From Spirometra erinaceieuropaei (lineage: Eukaryota > Platyhelminthes > Cestoda > Diphyllobothriidea > Diphyllobothriidae): a DNA stretch of 64,000 nt. The translations under genes and the position numbers were made by a program. Positions 11,080 through 22,500 of the stretch are shown here, one piece after another; positions within the stretch are counted from its first letter, which is position 1; the number at the start of each line of letters is the position of its first letter. The notes below the pieces were generated by a model. It saw only the letters and a list, made by a program, of their open reading frames with translations. It was not told where the DNA came from and made no database searches. Where the stretch lies: contig CACRXP010000159.1 in NCBI GenBank assembly GCA_902702965.1, positions 883,880 to 947,879 of the forward strand. Direction: 5' to 3'.

Positions 11080-12400
11080 TCTTTCGACGAACTACAGACA
11101 GGTCAGTCTCACCTCAATTTTCTGCAAAGTCATGGAATAAATACTCAAAAGGGAGTTGATGGCTTATTTGGAAACCCACAACCTCTTGTCCAATGCACAA
11201 TATGGCTTTCGTAAGGGAAGATCCCGTGTAACGAACTTGCTGTACGTGAAGAAAAGCTCGACAAGAACACTCTATGCAAAACACGCTGTACATGTAGCCT
11301 TCATCGATTTCCGAATGGCCTCCTACAGTGTTCCGCATCAGCGTCCCCGTTAAAATTTGAGCGTAATCGGTATCGGCGGCAAACTTCTTAAATGGATCGA
11401 GAATTTCCTTGTCGGCCGTTTTCAAAAGTTCTGCGTAGAACAACAGCAATCAAGGCGCACATTTATAGAGAATGGATTCTCACAAGTCTCAGTGCTCGGA
11501 CCGACCCTCTATCTCTTGTTTATTAATGGTTGCGTAGAGGAGTTGGACTGGGACTGAGCCATGTTCGCAGATGATATTAAAATCTGGAAAGTCTATCAGA
11601 ATGCTGTCGACGGGACCGATTTTCAGGAGAACCTTCATCCACCAGACGAGCGGTTCCGCAGATGGCTCTTGTCCTTCAATTTGAGTAAATGCACCATACT
11701 GAGTCCAGGAAATCTCAACGGGTACATAATACGTGGCAATATTATTTAAACGGGACGCCTATCAGAGAAGCAGAAACTCAGGGGGACCTCGGAGATTGGA
11801 CTGCAGACACCTTGAAGCCTTCTACGCAACGCTGTAAGGCAATTAAAGCTGCAACTTCGATATTGCACGCCATCTGGCGGGCATTCGCAGTTTTCAATGC
11901 AGACTGCTTCTGAACAGTCTTCTGCACGTTTGTACGGTCGCCGTCGGAATATGCAATCCAGGCCTGGAGACCCTGGATGAAGCAGGATTGCAATCTACTC
12001 GAAAGGGTGCGGAGGCTGCCACGAAACTGATACAATGCCTTATGAGGCCCGCCTGAATAAGCTTAAACTCTATCTTCTGAATTATAGGCAGTTGAGCGGC
12101 GAGCTAATACGAACTTTCCGTATCCTGCGTGGCTTGGACTGCGTTCCCCGGGTGCGACGACTTTTTTTCAACTTGCCACGGCAAATAACCTTCGGAGACA
12201 TCCGTTCACACTACGTGTTTCCAGAGAAAGATTGGATATGAGGAAGTATTTTTCTCCAACCGTGTCGTGGAACCGTGGAATAACCTGCCCTATGGGATTG
12301 TAACGTCCCGTCTGTGGGGACACTTAAACGTTGTTTGGACAGAAGTCTATTACACCAGCAAGCGGACTGTGTAACTTTGTAACCGGAAAAAACCAATGCC
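11080..12400 (+). pseudogene. CR1-like RT copy, 5'-truncated, multiply broken
   Basis: Same family as the copies at 1.8 and 5.2 kb. It starts at STNYRQVSLT and continues through NLLSNAQYGFRKGRS, FIDFRMASYS, IGIGGKLLKWIENFLVGR, an altered NGFSQVSVLGP, and AMFADDIKIWKV (FADD 11564-11575). Later blocks lie in shifting frames: EAETQGDLGDW, then YRQLSGELIRTFRI near 12085, then NRVVEPWNNLP near 12260. Stops and frameshifts fall about every 200 bp (for example after HQRPR at 11351-11353 and after LDWD at 11555-11557), so this is the oldest of the three RT-bearing copies. A 3' hairpin and tail follow. Confidence 0.87.
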
Positions 12401-12478
12401 CTATGTGAATCGATGTCTGAATCCACTTATTGCTGGGATCTCGTCATGTTGTTGCATATGTTAAGGATTTTTATGTAC

Positions 12479-12530
12479 AAATAGGGAATTTAAAGGCGTA
12501 AGCCTATTTTCCTCAAATACACTGGCTGGC
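12479..12530 (+). other. 3' hairpin and degenerate tail of CR1-like element (copy 3)
   Basis: AAATA ... AGGC-GTAA-GCCT (12494-12505) ... TATTTT, then CCTCAAATACA and a CTGGCTGGCTGA run. The hairpin is intact although the coding part of this copy is heavily decayed. Confidence 0.55.
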
Positions 12531-13619
12531 TGACCTCCAGGACTCAGAATACTGAATTAGTTCATAAACCTGGGTCGAATCTTTCCCGCTTCCCTTCCAG
12601 GCCACTCAAGTCCGACCTTGCGCTAAGATAAAATAAGCCAGATAATAGCCCAGGGAGAGCTTTACATATTTCTGTATCGAATTCTCAACTTAAAGAAGAC
12701 ATGACAGTTATGAAGCCCACTAACGCAGCAGCCTGTAAATGCAAGTACACAATGCTGCTGGTAATTCTCCCAGTCCCACTGCTAGCCTGAAACCCAAAAT
12801 AATAAGGAATTCTCTTAAGGTAAACAGTTTCTCGAAACAATTTTGTCCGTTTTCTAACCTAAATCATCCCTTATATTATGCTCAAAATTATGAAAATCCT
12901 ATTTTTATGCCTTCTATTTTTCCACCCCCATGAAATAGCATTCCTCGTCATGGGTCCTGCCCAAGTGTATTTCCATAAATTGCTGCACCTTTAGTTAGTG
13001 GTAATATCCCCACAACTTTCAGACAACAGCAACCTTGATTCCCACCCTTCTCTTCCTCCCTACAGCTTAATTTTCCACCACAAACTCTTCATTTTTTATA
13101 AGTTATAATGGGCGAAACCAAAGTTTGAGGAATACACCCAGTCATGTCTCTCTCAACGCAAGATCAGTCGTGCAAAAGATACTACGACTAAGAAGTGTGG
13201 CCTTGGTGTTTGACTCAGATGTTTGGTGCACTACATAATCTTCCGCTCGCTTTCTAATTCCAGACAAGGCGCTCGCCATAGATAGCCTCAGTTTAGACCG
13301 TCAGGATCGTGTTGAATAACTTGGACGTGATTGCCTTCCTTAAATCAGATCCTCACTTGCATATTCGCCGTATGACCTGAACATTTTATCCTTTTCCGAA
13401 AATTTATGTTGTGCTTCGGTAATCCTTCCACAAAATAGGAAAGCCTTCATCAGATTTGTACATAATGCCATGTTACCTTGGAAATGAAAGCCAACTCTGT
13501 GAACTGTTTGAAAAAGTCACAAAGATTTCCTTCGATGTCAGGATTGTAGCGGCTAGGTGGCGAGAATTATTGCTTTGAGCGCTACAAGCAACAGGCTAAC
13601 CCCCATATTGTAAGGATAA
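12531..13619. other. No recognisable feature
   Basis: Frames are short and do not resemble known proteins. A GATTGTAGCGGCTA-like stretch near 13544 recurs at about 38081 (GGTTGTAGCGGCTAAG), hinting at a shared unrecognised repeat. Confidence 0.3.
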
Positions 13620-14050
13620 GACAGAAGGCAACAGAGTGAGGGGTTTAGTGTATACAAAATCCGGAGTTGTCCTCTCAGGCGGCAGTGGCCACTGGCGAAG
13701 CCAGTGCTGGCGTTGACTGCATTCAGTCATTCCTGAGAGTCACTGTGTTTGTGACGGCAGCCGCTTTTGTAGGCTCCTCGGCCAAGCTCAAGTGGTCTTC
13801 AATCGGTGTGTGTTACGTTTGCCGAGAAGTGGTGTCCCAGTGGTTTGTTTTTGCTGTTTGCAGGGGGTGGCGCGTTCAAGTGGCGCATGGGTAACTGCGA
13901 CGCTGTGTGGACGCAATTGTGTCCGAATTGAATTCGGTCGAGTGGCTTCAGGTCAGCTCATTTGGGACGGCTCGCTGCAAGGGGTGAATGACCTTGAGAC
14001 ATCAAGGTCCTGAACAATGACGCCAGACCGATCATAATGGCTGCCCGCTA
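13620..14050 (+). repeat. ~430-bp interspersed repeat, copy A
   Basis: Shares GTTGTCCTCTCAGGCGGC, GGCAGCCGCTTTTGTAGGCT, GCGTTCAAGTGGCGCATGGG, CGACGCTGTGTGGACGCAAT and GAATGACCTTGAG with copy B at 26950-27390, and in reverse with the copies at 46.4 and 50.7 kb. No coding capacity; the 75-aa and 73-aa frames across it are not conserved in phase. Element class unknown. Confidence 0.8.
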
Positions 14051-15875
14051 CATATGCCATTGCATGTGACAACCACATCTGATTCTGAAACCGAAAACAC
14101 CCATGAAGTGACTCAAGCAAACTGTTGGGGGTAAGAATATTTTCCAAAACTTGCGTTCTCATATAAAATTCCATGTTTCCGTACGTTAGTTTTCCCTCAG
14201 AAACTCTGATCCTCTGTCTCCTGTCGTTTAATTCTTTCCGTTACACCCTCTTAAGACATAAACATTCCCTAAGCTTGCCCCCTGTTTCTGGGTTTCAACT
14301 ATCGCAATTTTTATTTTGACGCAGGGTTTTTGTTTAATGCTGTAGCACTACAGACACTGGCCGAACGTTATCTCACTATTCGAGAGTTCATAAAAACCGG
14401 CTTTGATCGCCGGAACAAGACGTTTTTTCGCCTGACAATCCGGATTATCTCCGGGATCCTTTATAAGATACAGTTGTAGAGAAGGTGCACCTTTGCCCTA
14501 GTCATGGTCGCCGAGCCTGGCTAGGGCGAAGATCGCCAGAACCCGAATCTCCTCTTCCCGAGCCAATTTTATCCAAGTCTAACAATTCAAACCTTTATTT
14601 GCTGATAATTTCTAGGAGCTCTGGAGCTTACTTCAAGACTGAATCTCTGTCTGATTTTCACAGAACTGCAATCTAGTGCTCCAGAATCTCTGAACTGGAT
14701 TTGTAGCTAAAATATCTTCAATAGTATGTACTCCATCACGCTTAAAGGCACCTCGAAGGCTTAAAAATTGATGAAATTTACTAATCGTGTACAAGAAAGT
14801 ATTCGGCTGTTCATATAAGCCAGTTGGTTTTCTGGTTGTGCAGTCTGGCCCATGTGGTGGGTTTCACCATTGTGGACTTATTTTTCTTGAGTTTTCCTCC
14901 GTAATCGTCCATGCATATGTCAGTCAGTTCATCTTTATGACATGTCATCATTTGTAGTTTTGCGTAACATTCCCAAATCCTTTGCCGGTATACCGATGTG
15001 TGCGTCTTAGTGCATGATCGGGGACTGTGACGCTACTAACATGGTTCGGCAGCTGGATGAAACGAGTCACAATTGGGGATCGTAAATGGTGGGGGTCGGT
15101 ATTAGCGGGGAGTGTAGGTTGGCTTTCTGAAGACCGGCCAAAGTACTTCGCAGCGTGTCTGTATTTTGACTCTCCGCATTTGAGGAACTTCCAACCAGGC
15201 AAAACGTTTTCCTACGTAAACTTTGAAGACCGCCGCATTCCACACGCCCCAGTTATAACCGTATGGTACATCCACGTAAGGCCGAAAGCCTGTCTGGTGG
15301 AAGATGTTTGGCGCATATTGAGTGGTTCAGGACTTTTTTACAATTATTTGGAAATTTACGTGATGAACGTTTTTGTACCCGCCACTGGAACCTAATATAT
15401 CATCTAGTCTTAGTCTCAGTTCTGCCTTAAAAAAACTTAGCCGAATGTATTTGCAGTCCGAGACGCTATCGTTCAATGCAGTTGTAACCCTCCGCCTGTA
15501 TATCATGCAACCTTTACTTTCCAGCCCAATCCCCTCACTGTTATTTCTTAAGTGCAAATAGCGCAAACCACTTGAGACCTCAATCTTCCTTTAACTGTGC
15601 CAGAGACCTTTGTAGTATAAGGTCTTCTGCAATTTGCTTGTTCACTATGTGCGCATATGTACTCACATCTGTGAGAACTGCCCTTACTGATCCCCCTTAA
15701 AAGTCATTCGTACCCCAACAACCACATGTTCTGCCAAATGTTTCCAGCGCAGACTCTACGCAGAAACCAGTTGTCGTCCACACTGGAAGTTCACGAAAAC
15801 CTAGTTACTTTTGGCTTCTATCGTTTAAATGAAGGTTCTTGGTCCTGTTGAGAGTTTATGTTAGTTTCCGAGTTT
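14051..15875. other. No recognisable gene
   Basis: Includes a 122-codon open frame (15027-15395 +) with an overlapping antisense frame, neither resembling a known protein. No splice-consistent exon chain was found. Confidence 0.3.
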
Positions 15876-15887
15876 TGACTAAGAATT

Positions 15888-17064
15888 CCCTAGTAGCAAA
15901 CTATATCGAGTAGATATATATTAGATATCTTTTTATCGAGATATATATATATGTATATCGATTAGATATCTATTTTGTCGCAAAAAATAGATATCTATTA
16001 GATATCGATTAATCGAGATACTACGCCGTCGGCGAAAAGGGGGGTAATATGCTACGCGTGGAATCGTTTGCTTAACCCAATGCCCTTTTCTACCCCCCAT
16101 TCATTCCTTATCGTGTGTTTAATCCCCCCTGTTACCCAGAGGTACTTTGGAGATAGTTATTGTGGAATAATTATATTGAAAAGTAAAATAGTTAGATATG
16201 TACAATGCTTAAGCATTTGCTGAATCCCTTCCGTGATCACTGTGTTGACAGAGGCCGGCAATCAGTAGAAGCTCCTGGGATGTTGTCTACAATTCAGAAT
16301 TAGTTTTAATAAACGGCACTCAATTAAACTTGCGTCTTTTGTGTTCTTAGGACGTAGCTGTCCATCGACCTTTCCAGGCACTTGGTAAAAGCAGACTGAA
16401 GGTGAAGACTTCCCTTCACGAAGTCGTCTACATTGTACCCACCGAGGCACGTGGGGTAGGAAGTCTAACGCCAGAGGGAGTTATAAATTGGGTAGCATAC
16501 CAATTGGTTTCGGAAGCTATTGTCCAGTAGTTGGAAACAACCTTCCAGTGGCTCTCAGTGACATGGATTGTGGACGGCAGTGTTGCCATTTGCTTACATA
16601 TCGGAAGCAATATACGCATCTGATCGCTAACTGATGACACTTTTGGAGAATAAGTTCAAGGAGAAGTGACATTACCGTCGTCTGTCTGGCCGCCCAAAGG
16701 GATGGTTTCGAAAGTCATCGGCGTTCTCCTGTGGCTCCTGAAAGATATAACGGCATTATTTTCCATCACTTACTGGAAAGCCTCGTTTCCATACCTCTTA
16801 ATACGACGTAATCGTGTTCTCCGGGATTCCTGCCTAAGCATGGTTAACATGGAACAATAGCAAACAAGAGATATAAAGGAATAATGGCAAGTAAGTGCAA
16901 GGACTGTCAACTCACGCGTTCCACGCCGCTCACGCGAAATAATGGCGCGCCCGCGTGTGCGTGCAATCGATAAACGACTAAAGGTGGCCAATTACGTGAC
17001 AGACATACATATCTCGATAAATCGCCATTCACGTATATCTACTCGATATCTATTGCTACTAGGG
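15888..17064. mobile_element. Non-autonomous TIR DNA transposon-like element rich in TATCGA motifs
   Basis: The left end CCCTAGTAGCAAACTATATC (15888 on) is matched in reverse by the right end GATATCTATTGCTACTAGGG (to 17064). Both are followed inward by CGAGTAGATATA and, further in, TTATCGAGATAT. The inverted match extends weakly outside these points (GACTAA ... AATT). Subterminal DNA holds many ATATCGA/TAGATATC motifs, best seen at 15900-16015. No transposase frame is present. hAT-like ancestry is possible from the subterminal motif style but unproven; no clear target-site duplication was found. Confidence 0.6.
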
Positions 17065-18937
17065 TTGTTAATTAGGTTAGTCAGTTGACATTGTCTGATC
17101 ACCTTTCATGGCTCAAATTTCTACGTCCTTGTTTTTGGAGCAAGCGGCGGAATTTTTAAAACGGCTACCGGGGGCGAATAAGCTTTTAAATCCAGGCGCA
17201 GCTAATCTTCTAATAGTCGAAACTATGTTTAAGGCCTAAACGAGTGGGGGGTGTAGCCTGACATTACAGCGCCGCCTGTTCGTTTCCGAAAACACTTATT
17301 GTATAGTAGTATGTGTTCCGATTTACTGTTAACTGACGGATGTAACTAAACGACCCTCTTCCAGCCAACAGAAATACTTGAGTCCGTATATTACTCTGCT
17401 ATAAAGATTGCGGATCTTAATGTCTCTTTTTGAAAATGGCAACAAACTACTTTATGATCTCTGCTCGTGTGTTGAGAATCCATACCGCCCCAATAGAATA
17501 CGAGGTACTTAAACCGTACAAGATCCTTGTACTTTAGTAGTCAGTAACTCTGCATAAACACGAAAACGTTGTAAAGAACCACTGTGTCATTCTAGTCGAC
17601 TCGAATTATACACATGGCCTCCGTGAACGCCACTCTGCCAACTCAGGTTTAAAATGGATGACTCGTCGAATTTTCCGTAGGGGTTGTGCACAAATGGAGA
17701 ACCTGAACTCTCTGGGACTAAAGACTAGCTTTGAGTAGCAGCGACTACGCATGCACATTTAAAAGTAACACGGTACTCAGGGGGCCTAATCGTAGCACTA
17801 ACTAACTATTGCCTTTGTTGCATTTACCGATCATCACACACTTGAATTGTCTTATAATTCTCTAGGTAGCGACTTCTTTAGCCGGTCTTTTTCAAACTTT
17901 CCTGGGGAAGAAGGCGGGTGGCCAACTGCGAACGGGCCGACGCCAAACAAGACCGGTTGTACTTTCGGATTTGTGAAGATCACTTTCTCGGTTGTTAGCC
18001 GTGCCAGCCATTCTGTCGTTGTTAGCGTCAGCGAGTGACGCTGGCATTTCTACATATTTTATTTCCATCAAGCATGTGACTTCGTCTGACCCGATCTTCT
18101 GTACGACGAGGATACTTCACGTAGTCTAGACATCATGTTTTCTTTGGCCCGTGTCAAATCACTGACTGGTTCTGATGAATGTTCAGGTAGATCCGAAACC
18201 TAGCAGTTTAAAGTAGAAAGTTTGTGATATGTAGAATGATTAGAACTATTAAATCACCACAGCATCGGTTGGATTTTCGACTGGTAACAACGCTGTTCTC
18301 CCTTTGGACCCTTGTTAGTTGACAAAATGGGTGAGGAGTAAGCATGAGTTTGCAAGCTAATAAACCTAACAGACAAGGCAGTCGAGATCCTGTGTTTTAA
18401 AGGACGGTGTCAATTCACATAATTCTAGATATGATCTAATAGAAAACGGGCTTAAAATTGCTTCAGCTTGCGAAGATACTACGCCGAGGTATAAGTCGGA
18501 ATAAAAGCCGCCCCAGCAGTATTAATCGGTTGCGGAGTTCTATGAGGCGGTTGTTTAATTATATAGCTCGATGTTTGCATCCATTCGAAGTGGTCGCATC
18601 CAAGTAATAAGTGTCAACAAATGGGACGGTCAGAAGTAGTCTTGTATGCTTTACTTGGAAATTTTCCGTTCCATTGTGACTTTGTTACCTCATTCCCTGT
18701 TATTTGCTTGTTCATGTTTCGTACAGGAAATAGCTTTTATTTCCTTCTGATTGCGACTGTGAAATAACTGGGCGCTTTCCTTAACCGTGGTGCCGAGTGA
18801 CACCAAAGGCAACGTTTAATGACTTCCAACTTTTTGTACTTCAGTAATAAAGTCTCCCAAAACAGAATGGCGTCTCAGCCGTTCCGTCTTTCACTTTCGC
18901 TCCTGCCATTTCGATGCCTTTGCCTTCTTCGTTTTCA
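17065..18937. other. Upstream region of UFSP2, no gene identified
   Basis: Probably contains the UFSP2 promoter and one or more untranslated 5' exons, because a good splice acceptor precedes the start codon. No TATA box, transcription start or donor could be pinned down. Short frames here are unconvincing. Confidence 0.3.
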
Positions 18938-18944
18938 GATCGCT

Positions 18945-19557
18945 ATGGAGTTGATGTCGCATTCGGAAGCACCGCCGTCTGACAGCATTTGTGTGCGCCT
19001 CCTCATCAACTATGGTTCACGCAGTTTTCCCTGGGAGCGACGGCGCTTGGAAAGAGTCTTCAAGCGTCTACAGGACTCGATGGACTCCCTCATCTTCCTT
19101 CACAGAGACTGCTGCCTCTCCAAGGAGAAATGTGATCTCAGCAGAGCCCAGGCAAAACAGCTCTTACTGAACTCCGTCGCCACTGTCACCGATCCGCTAA
19201 CATTTGAGGCACAATTTAAGTACGATCTGGACGCTGATTGCTCGGGACCGCATGCGGTCATTCGCGGCCCTCATAGCTCTCGCTACGGCCCTCATCTGCT
19301 CAGGGTGGATACTCTACTGCATTTGGATGCGGGCGAAGAGGGCCTAACAAGGCCTGACCTCTTTCACGTCCTCACAACTGCCGCAGCGGCCTATTTGGAG
19401 CATTATTTAGCCGCCCTGGTTTTCCTGTTATCCAAGTACGGAGCCCTTCCACGGACCCTCACCATGCATCACTTTTTGGTGGAGGATCGACTCATTCACA
19501 TACTTTATCCCCCGCCAACTGACGAGGAGGCCGAGTGGCGCACGCAAATCCACAAAG
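18945..19557 (+). CDS. UFSP2: UFSP2 exon 1 (coding), N-terminal domain
   Basis: Codes residues 1-204 plus one base. The start at 18945 is chosen because a strong acceptor (pyrimidine tract then TTTTCAG, ending 18938) lies 6 nt upstream and the resulting length fits the family. An in-frame ATG at 18819 would add 42 residues of low-complexity hydrophobic sequence and is less likely. The region HLDAGEEG ... [17 protein letters not shown] lines up with the LHFLLPG/ISYPSG block of animal UFSP2. Donor: CACAAAG|GTTTGT after 19557. Confidence 0.85.
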
Positions 19558-22500
19558 GTTTGTAAGAATTCATGATCTTATGCTTCTTTGATCCCCTATT
19601 AGCCGAAATTCACGTGTCCCTTACGGAACTGTTCTGCACATGCGGTCGTCTAATATCATCCGAGACAAGTATGGGGTTGTGGGGTTGAAGGAGGTAATGC
19701 AGTGTGTCCACTGAATGTTTTGTAAACTCGGCATTTTTATCCATAAAACCAGTCTCTCGGACGTTTGGAACAACGGCAGCCTCTTTGTCTGATTTATTCA
19801 ACGCCGCTCATGAGCAAAGCAGGGCTTTTCGACCTTCTATTTCACCACCCTTTGTGTGAAATGTTACGCTGCACTGTGTGATGATTATCTACTTGAACTT
19901 GGCGCGGCTGTGATCATGCTTGATCTAACTGACCTTGATGATCTTGCCAATGGCACCTGTCCATGTGTGATGATCTGCGAAAACAGAGATGGACAGCTCG
20001 ACTCCCTCCCAGTTCCAGCGGTTGAGACCGAATTTCGAAGATCCAAAGACCACTTTCATGTCTCGGGGTTGTCGGGTTGAAGAACGTTATGCAGTGTGTC
20101 CACTGAATGTTTTGTAGGATCCGCATTTTTTGTCCATAAAACTAGTGTTTTGGACGTTCGGAACAACGGCAACCTCTTTGCCCGTTGAGGAGCAAAGCAA
20201 GGCCTTCTGACCTTTTATTTCATCGCTCTTTTGTACGAAGTGTTACGCTGCCCTGAATGATGTTTGCCTGCTTGTACTTGGTGCGGCTATGATCATGTCT
20301 GATATAACCGGTCTTGATGGTGTTTCCGCTCTGCGAAAGCTGTGACTGGGACCGAATTTCGAAGATCCAAAGACCGCCTGCATATCTTGACAGGCTGTTT
20401 TCTGCCAGGTTTTGAGTTTGCTGCCTTCAGCCGCGTATAAAGTGGACGGCGTACAACGCCGTCCTTCTTGGATAGTCTGACATGTTCCCGAAATGTTTCC
20501 GTAGTGAGTACGGACGACCTCATTTGAGACAAGCTCGGTTTACTTCACTTAAAGTATAGTTCTCAGACCACAGGTGTCAAGCACGTAGAGTTTTCGCTCG
20601 TCTTCCGCGCACACAGCCCAGTATTCACACCAGGAAGGAGTCTCAGTGGACGCGGACCTTTGTGGCTATGGGAATATCGCGTCGGTATCGGTGGCAGCCC
20701 AACACAAGGCCTGAATCAGATCTGGGTTAATCGGTTAATCGTAATCTACCACCTTCCTCTTAGGTGCGACTCTCATTGCACATACAGTAGGTTGGCTAAC
20801 TCATGAAATGTCAACCGAAATTCCGAAATGCGTTTTCGTTCCGAAAAGATTAATTAAGTAGGGTTGTAAAACTAGTCAGCCTGCAACATAATTCTATAAT
20901 ATTTCAGTTACCTTAGGATGCCGGCTTTCGAACGGACTTCCTTCCGGCTGCATGCAAAAACTACACTGCAAAAAAAGTGGATAGTTAATTAGCATACATT
21001 TTTCTCATTGATTTTCGATGCCCTTGAAAGTTCAATTATATTTCATGAAAAACATGCACAAAATATTCATTGTTTTGCTCATTTGGTAGACAATTACGTC
21101 TTGTTCCAATCTTTTACTCGAAGGAAGGGTATAATTCGGTTTTCAAAACTTTTCCAATTCCCGAATAATTTTGAACCCGCTCCATCATTACACTTGCATT
21201 CAGGGTTTCCAAACTACAAGCCGTATATTTTCCGCATACGGAAAACCACACATTTCTCTACGGTCATAAAGGGGGGACCATATAGGGTTCATAAGATTAA
21301 GCAGTGGATTTGATCCATATTTTTAACTTTACCAGCCACATTGGTAAATGCAGAGACATGACGATTTACGAACGGCCATTTCACGGTATTTAAAAGTCCC
21401 ACAATTAAAAACGTATTTAAATCCAAACTATGTCCCTCCTTCGAGCATACAATTGGAAGTAGACGTAATTATCTACCGAATGAGCAGAAGAGTGAGTAAT
21501 TTTGTACATGTTTTCCATTAAATATAATTGGACCTTAAGGGGCATCGAAAATCGATGAGAAAATTCATGCTACTTAAGTCGTCATTTTTTACAGGGCGCA
21601 TTTTTCCCATGCAGTCGGAAGGAAGTTCATACGAAAGCCGGCATCCTGAGGTAACTGAAATATTATAGAATTACACTGCAACCCTACTTAATTAGTCTTT
21701 TCGAAACGAAAACGCACTTCAGAATTTCGGTTGACATTTCATTCGTTAGCCCACCTACTGTACGCCCCACGTCCTCTAAACTCAAGTCTAATCGGTCGAC
21801 TCTGCTCTGTAACAGCTCATGGTAGCCTAATGTTGTCTCTTGTTTATTCCTGGAAATTACGTCTAACAGCACAATGAGGAACTCTGTTTGAGGAGCTTAC
21901 TTATCGTTGGGCTCGTCGCAGTTGCCTCGGTTTGCACTAATACTGGTTTACTCGACTCCAGAGTCCATCGTACATGTCGTTAAATGCTCATGTAAATTCG
22001 CGTAAATACAGAACAGACGGACTCACCGACCGCATGGATGTGACGCTAATTCATAAGAAGTCGGTGGCAGTTTTAACCTTAGCACTGTTTGACACCGCGC
22101 GTGAGCGTCGATTTACAGGCGTAATTGTAGAGTCCCAGGCCGCCTTTACAAACTCCGGGGGAAAATAACGGCGAATTGATAATCCAATTCTGCCCCTGAA
22201 AGCCTCCTTCCTTTAGGGATACGACCCTCAATTCGCAGAAATTGTCACAGCATGGAACACCGACTTCAGACCCCTGTTGTGATTGTTGTAGACCCTACAA
22301 CCTTTGTTTATCTCAACGTGAAAACTGCCTTTCCTAGACGCCCTGTCAGTCCAGCCGCCTTTACACCTTTCCCTTTTTTTCCTTCCGACGCATTCTTCCA
22401 CCTCGCTCCTCCTCACACAGGACTTCAGCTGCCCTTGAGACCGCTTTTGCGTCGCGGAATGGCCCTCTTTCCTCCGCGTAGTTTCCAACGCTTTCTGGGA

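Noticed and set aside
15027..15395. 122-codon plus-strand frame
   Set aside because: No recognisable domain, an overlapping antisense frame of similar length, and no splice partners.
18166..18206. CTGATGA ... CCGAAAC at 18167-18204 as a hammerhead core
   Set aside because: The bases between do not form stem II, and no matching stems I/III were found.
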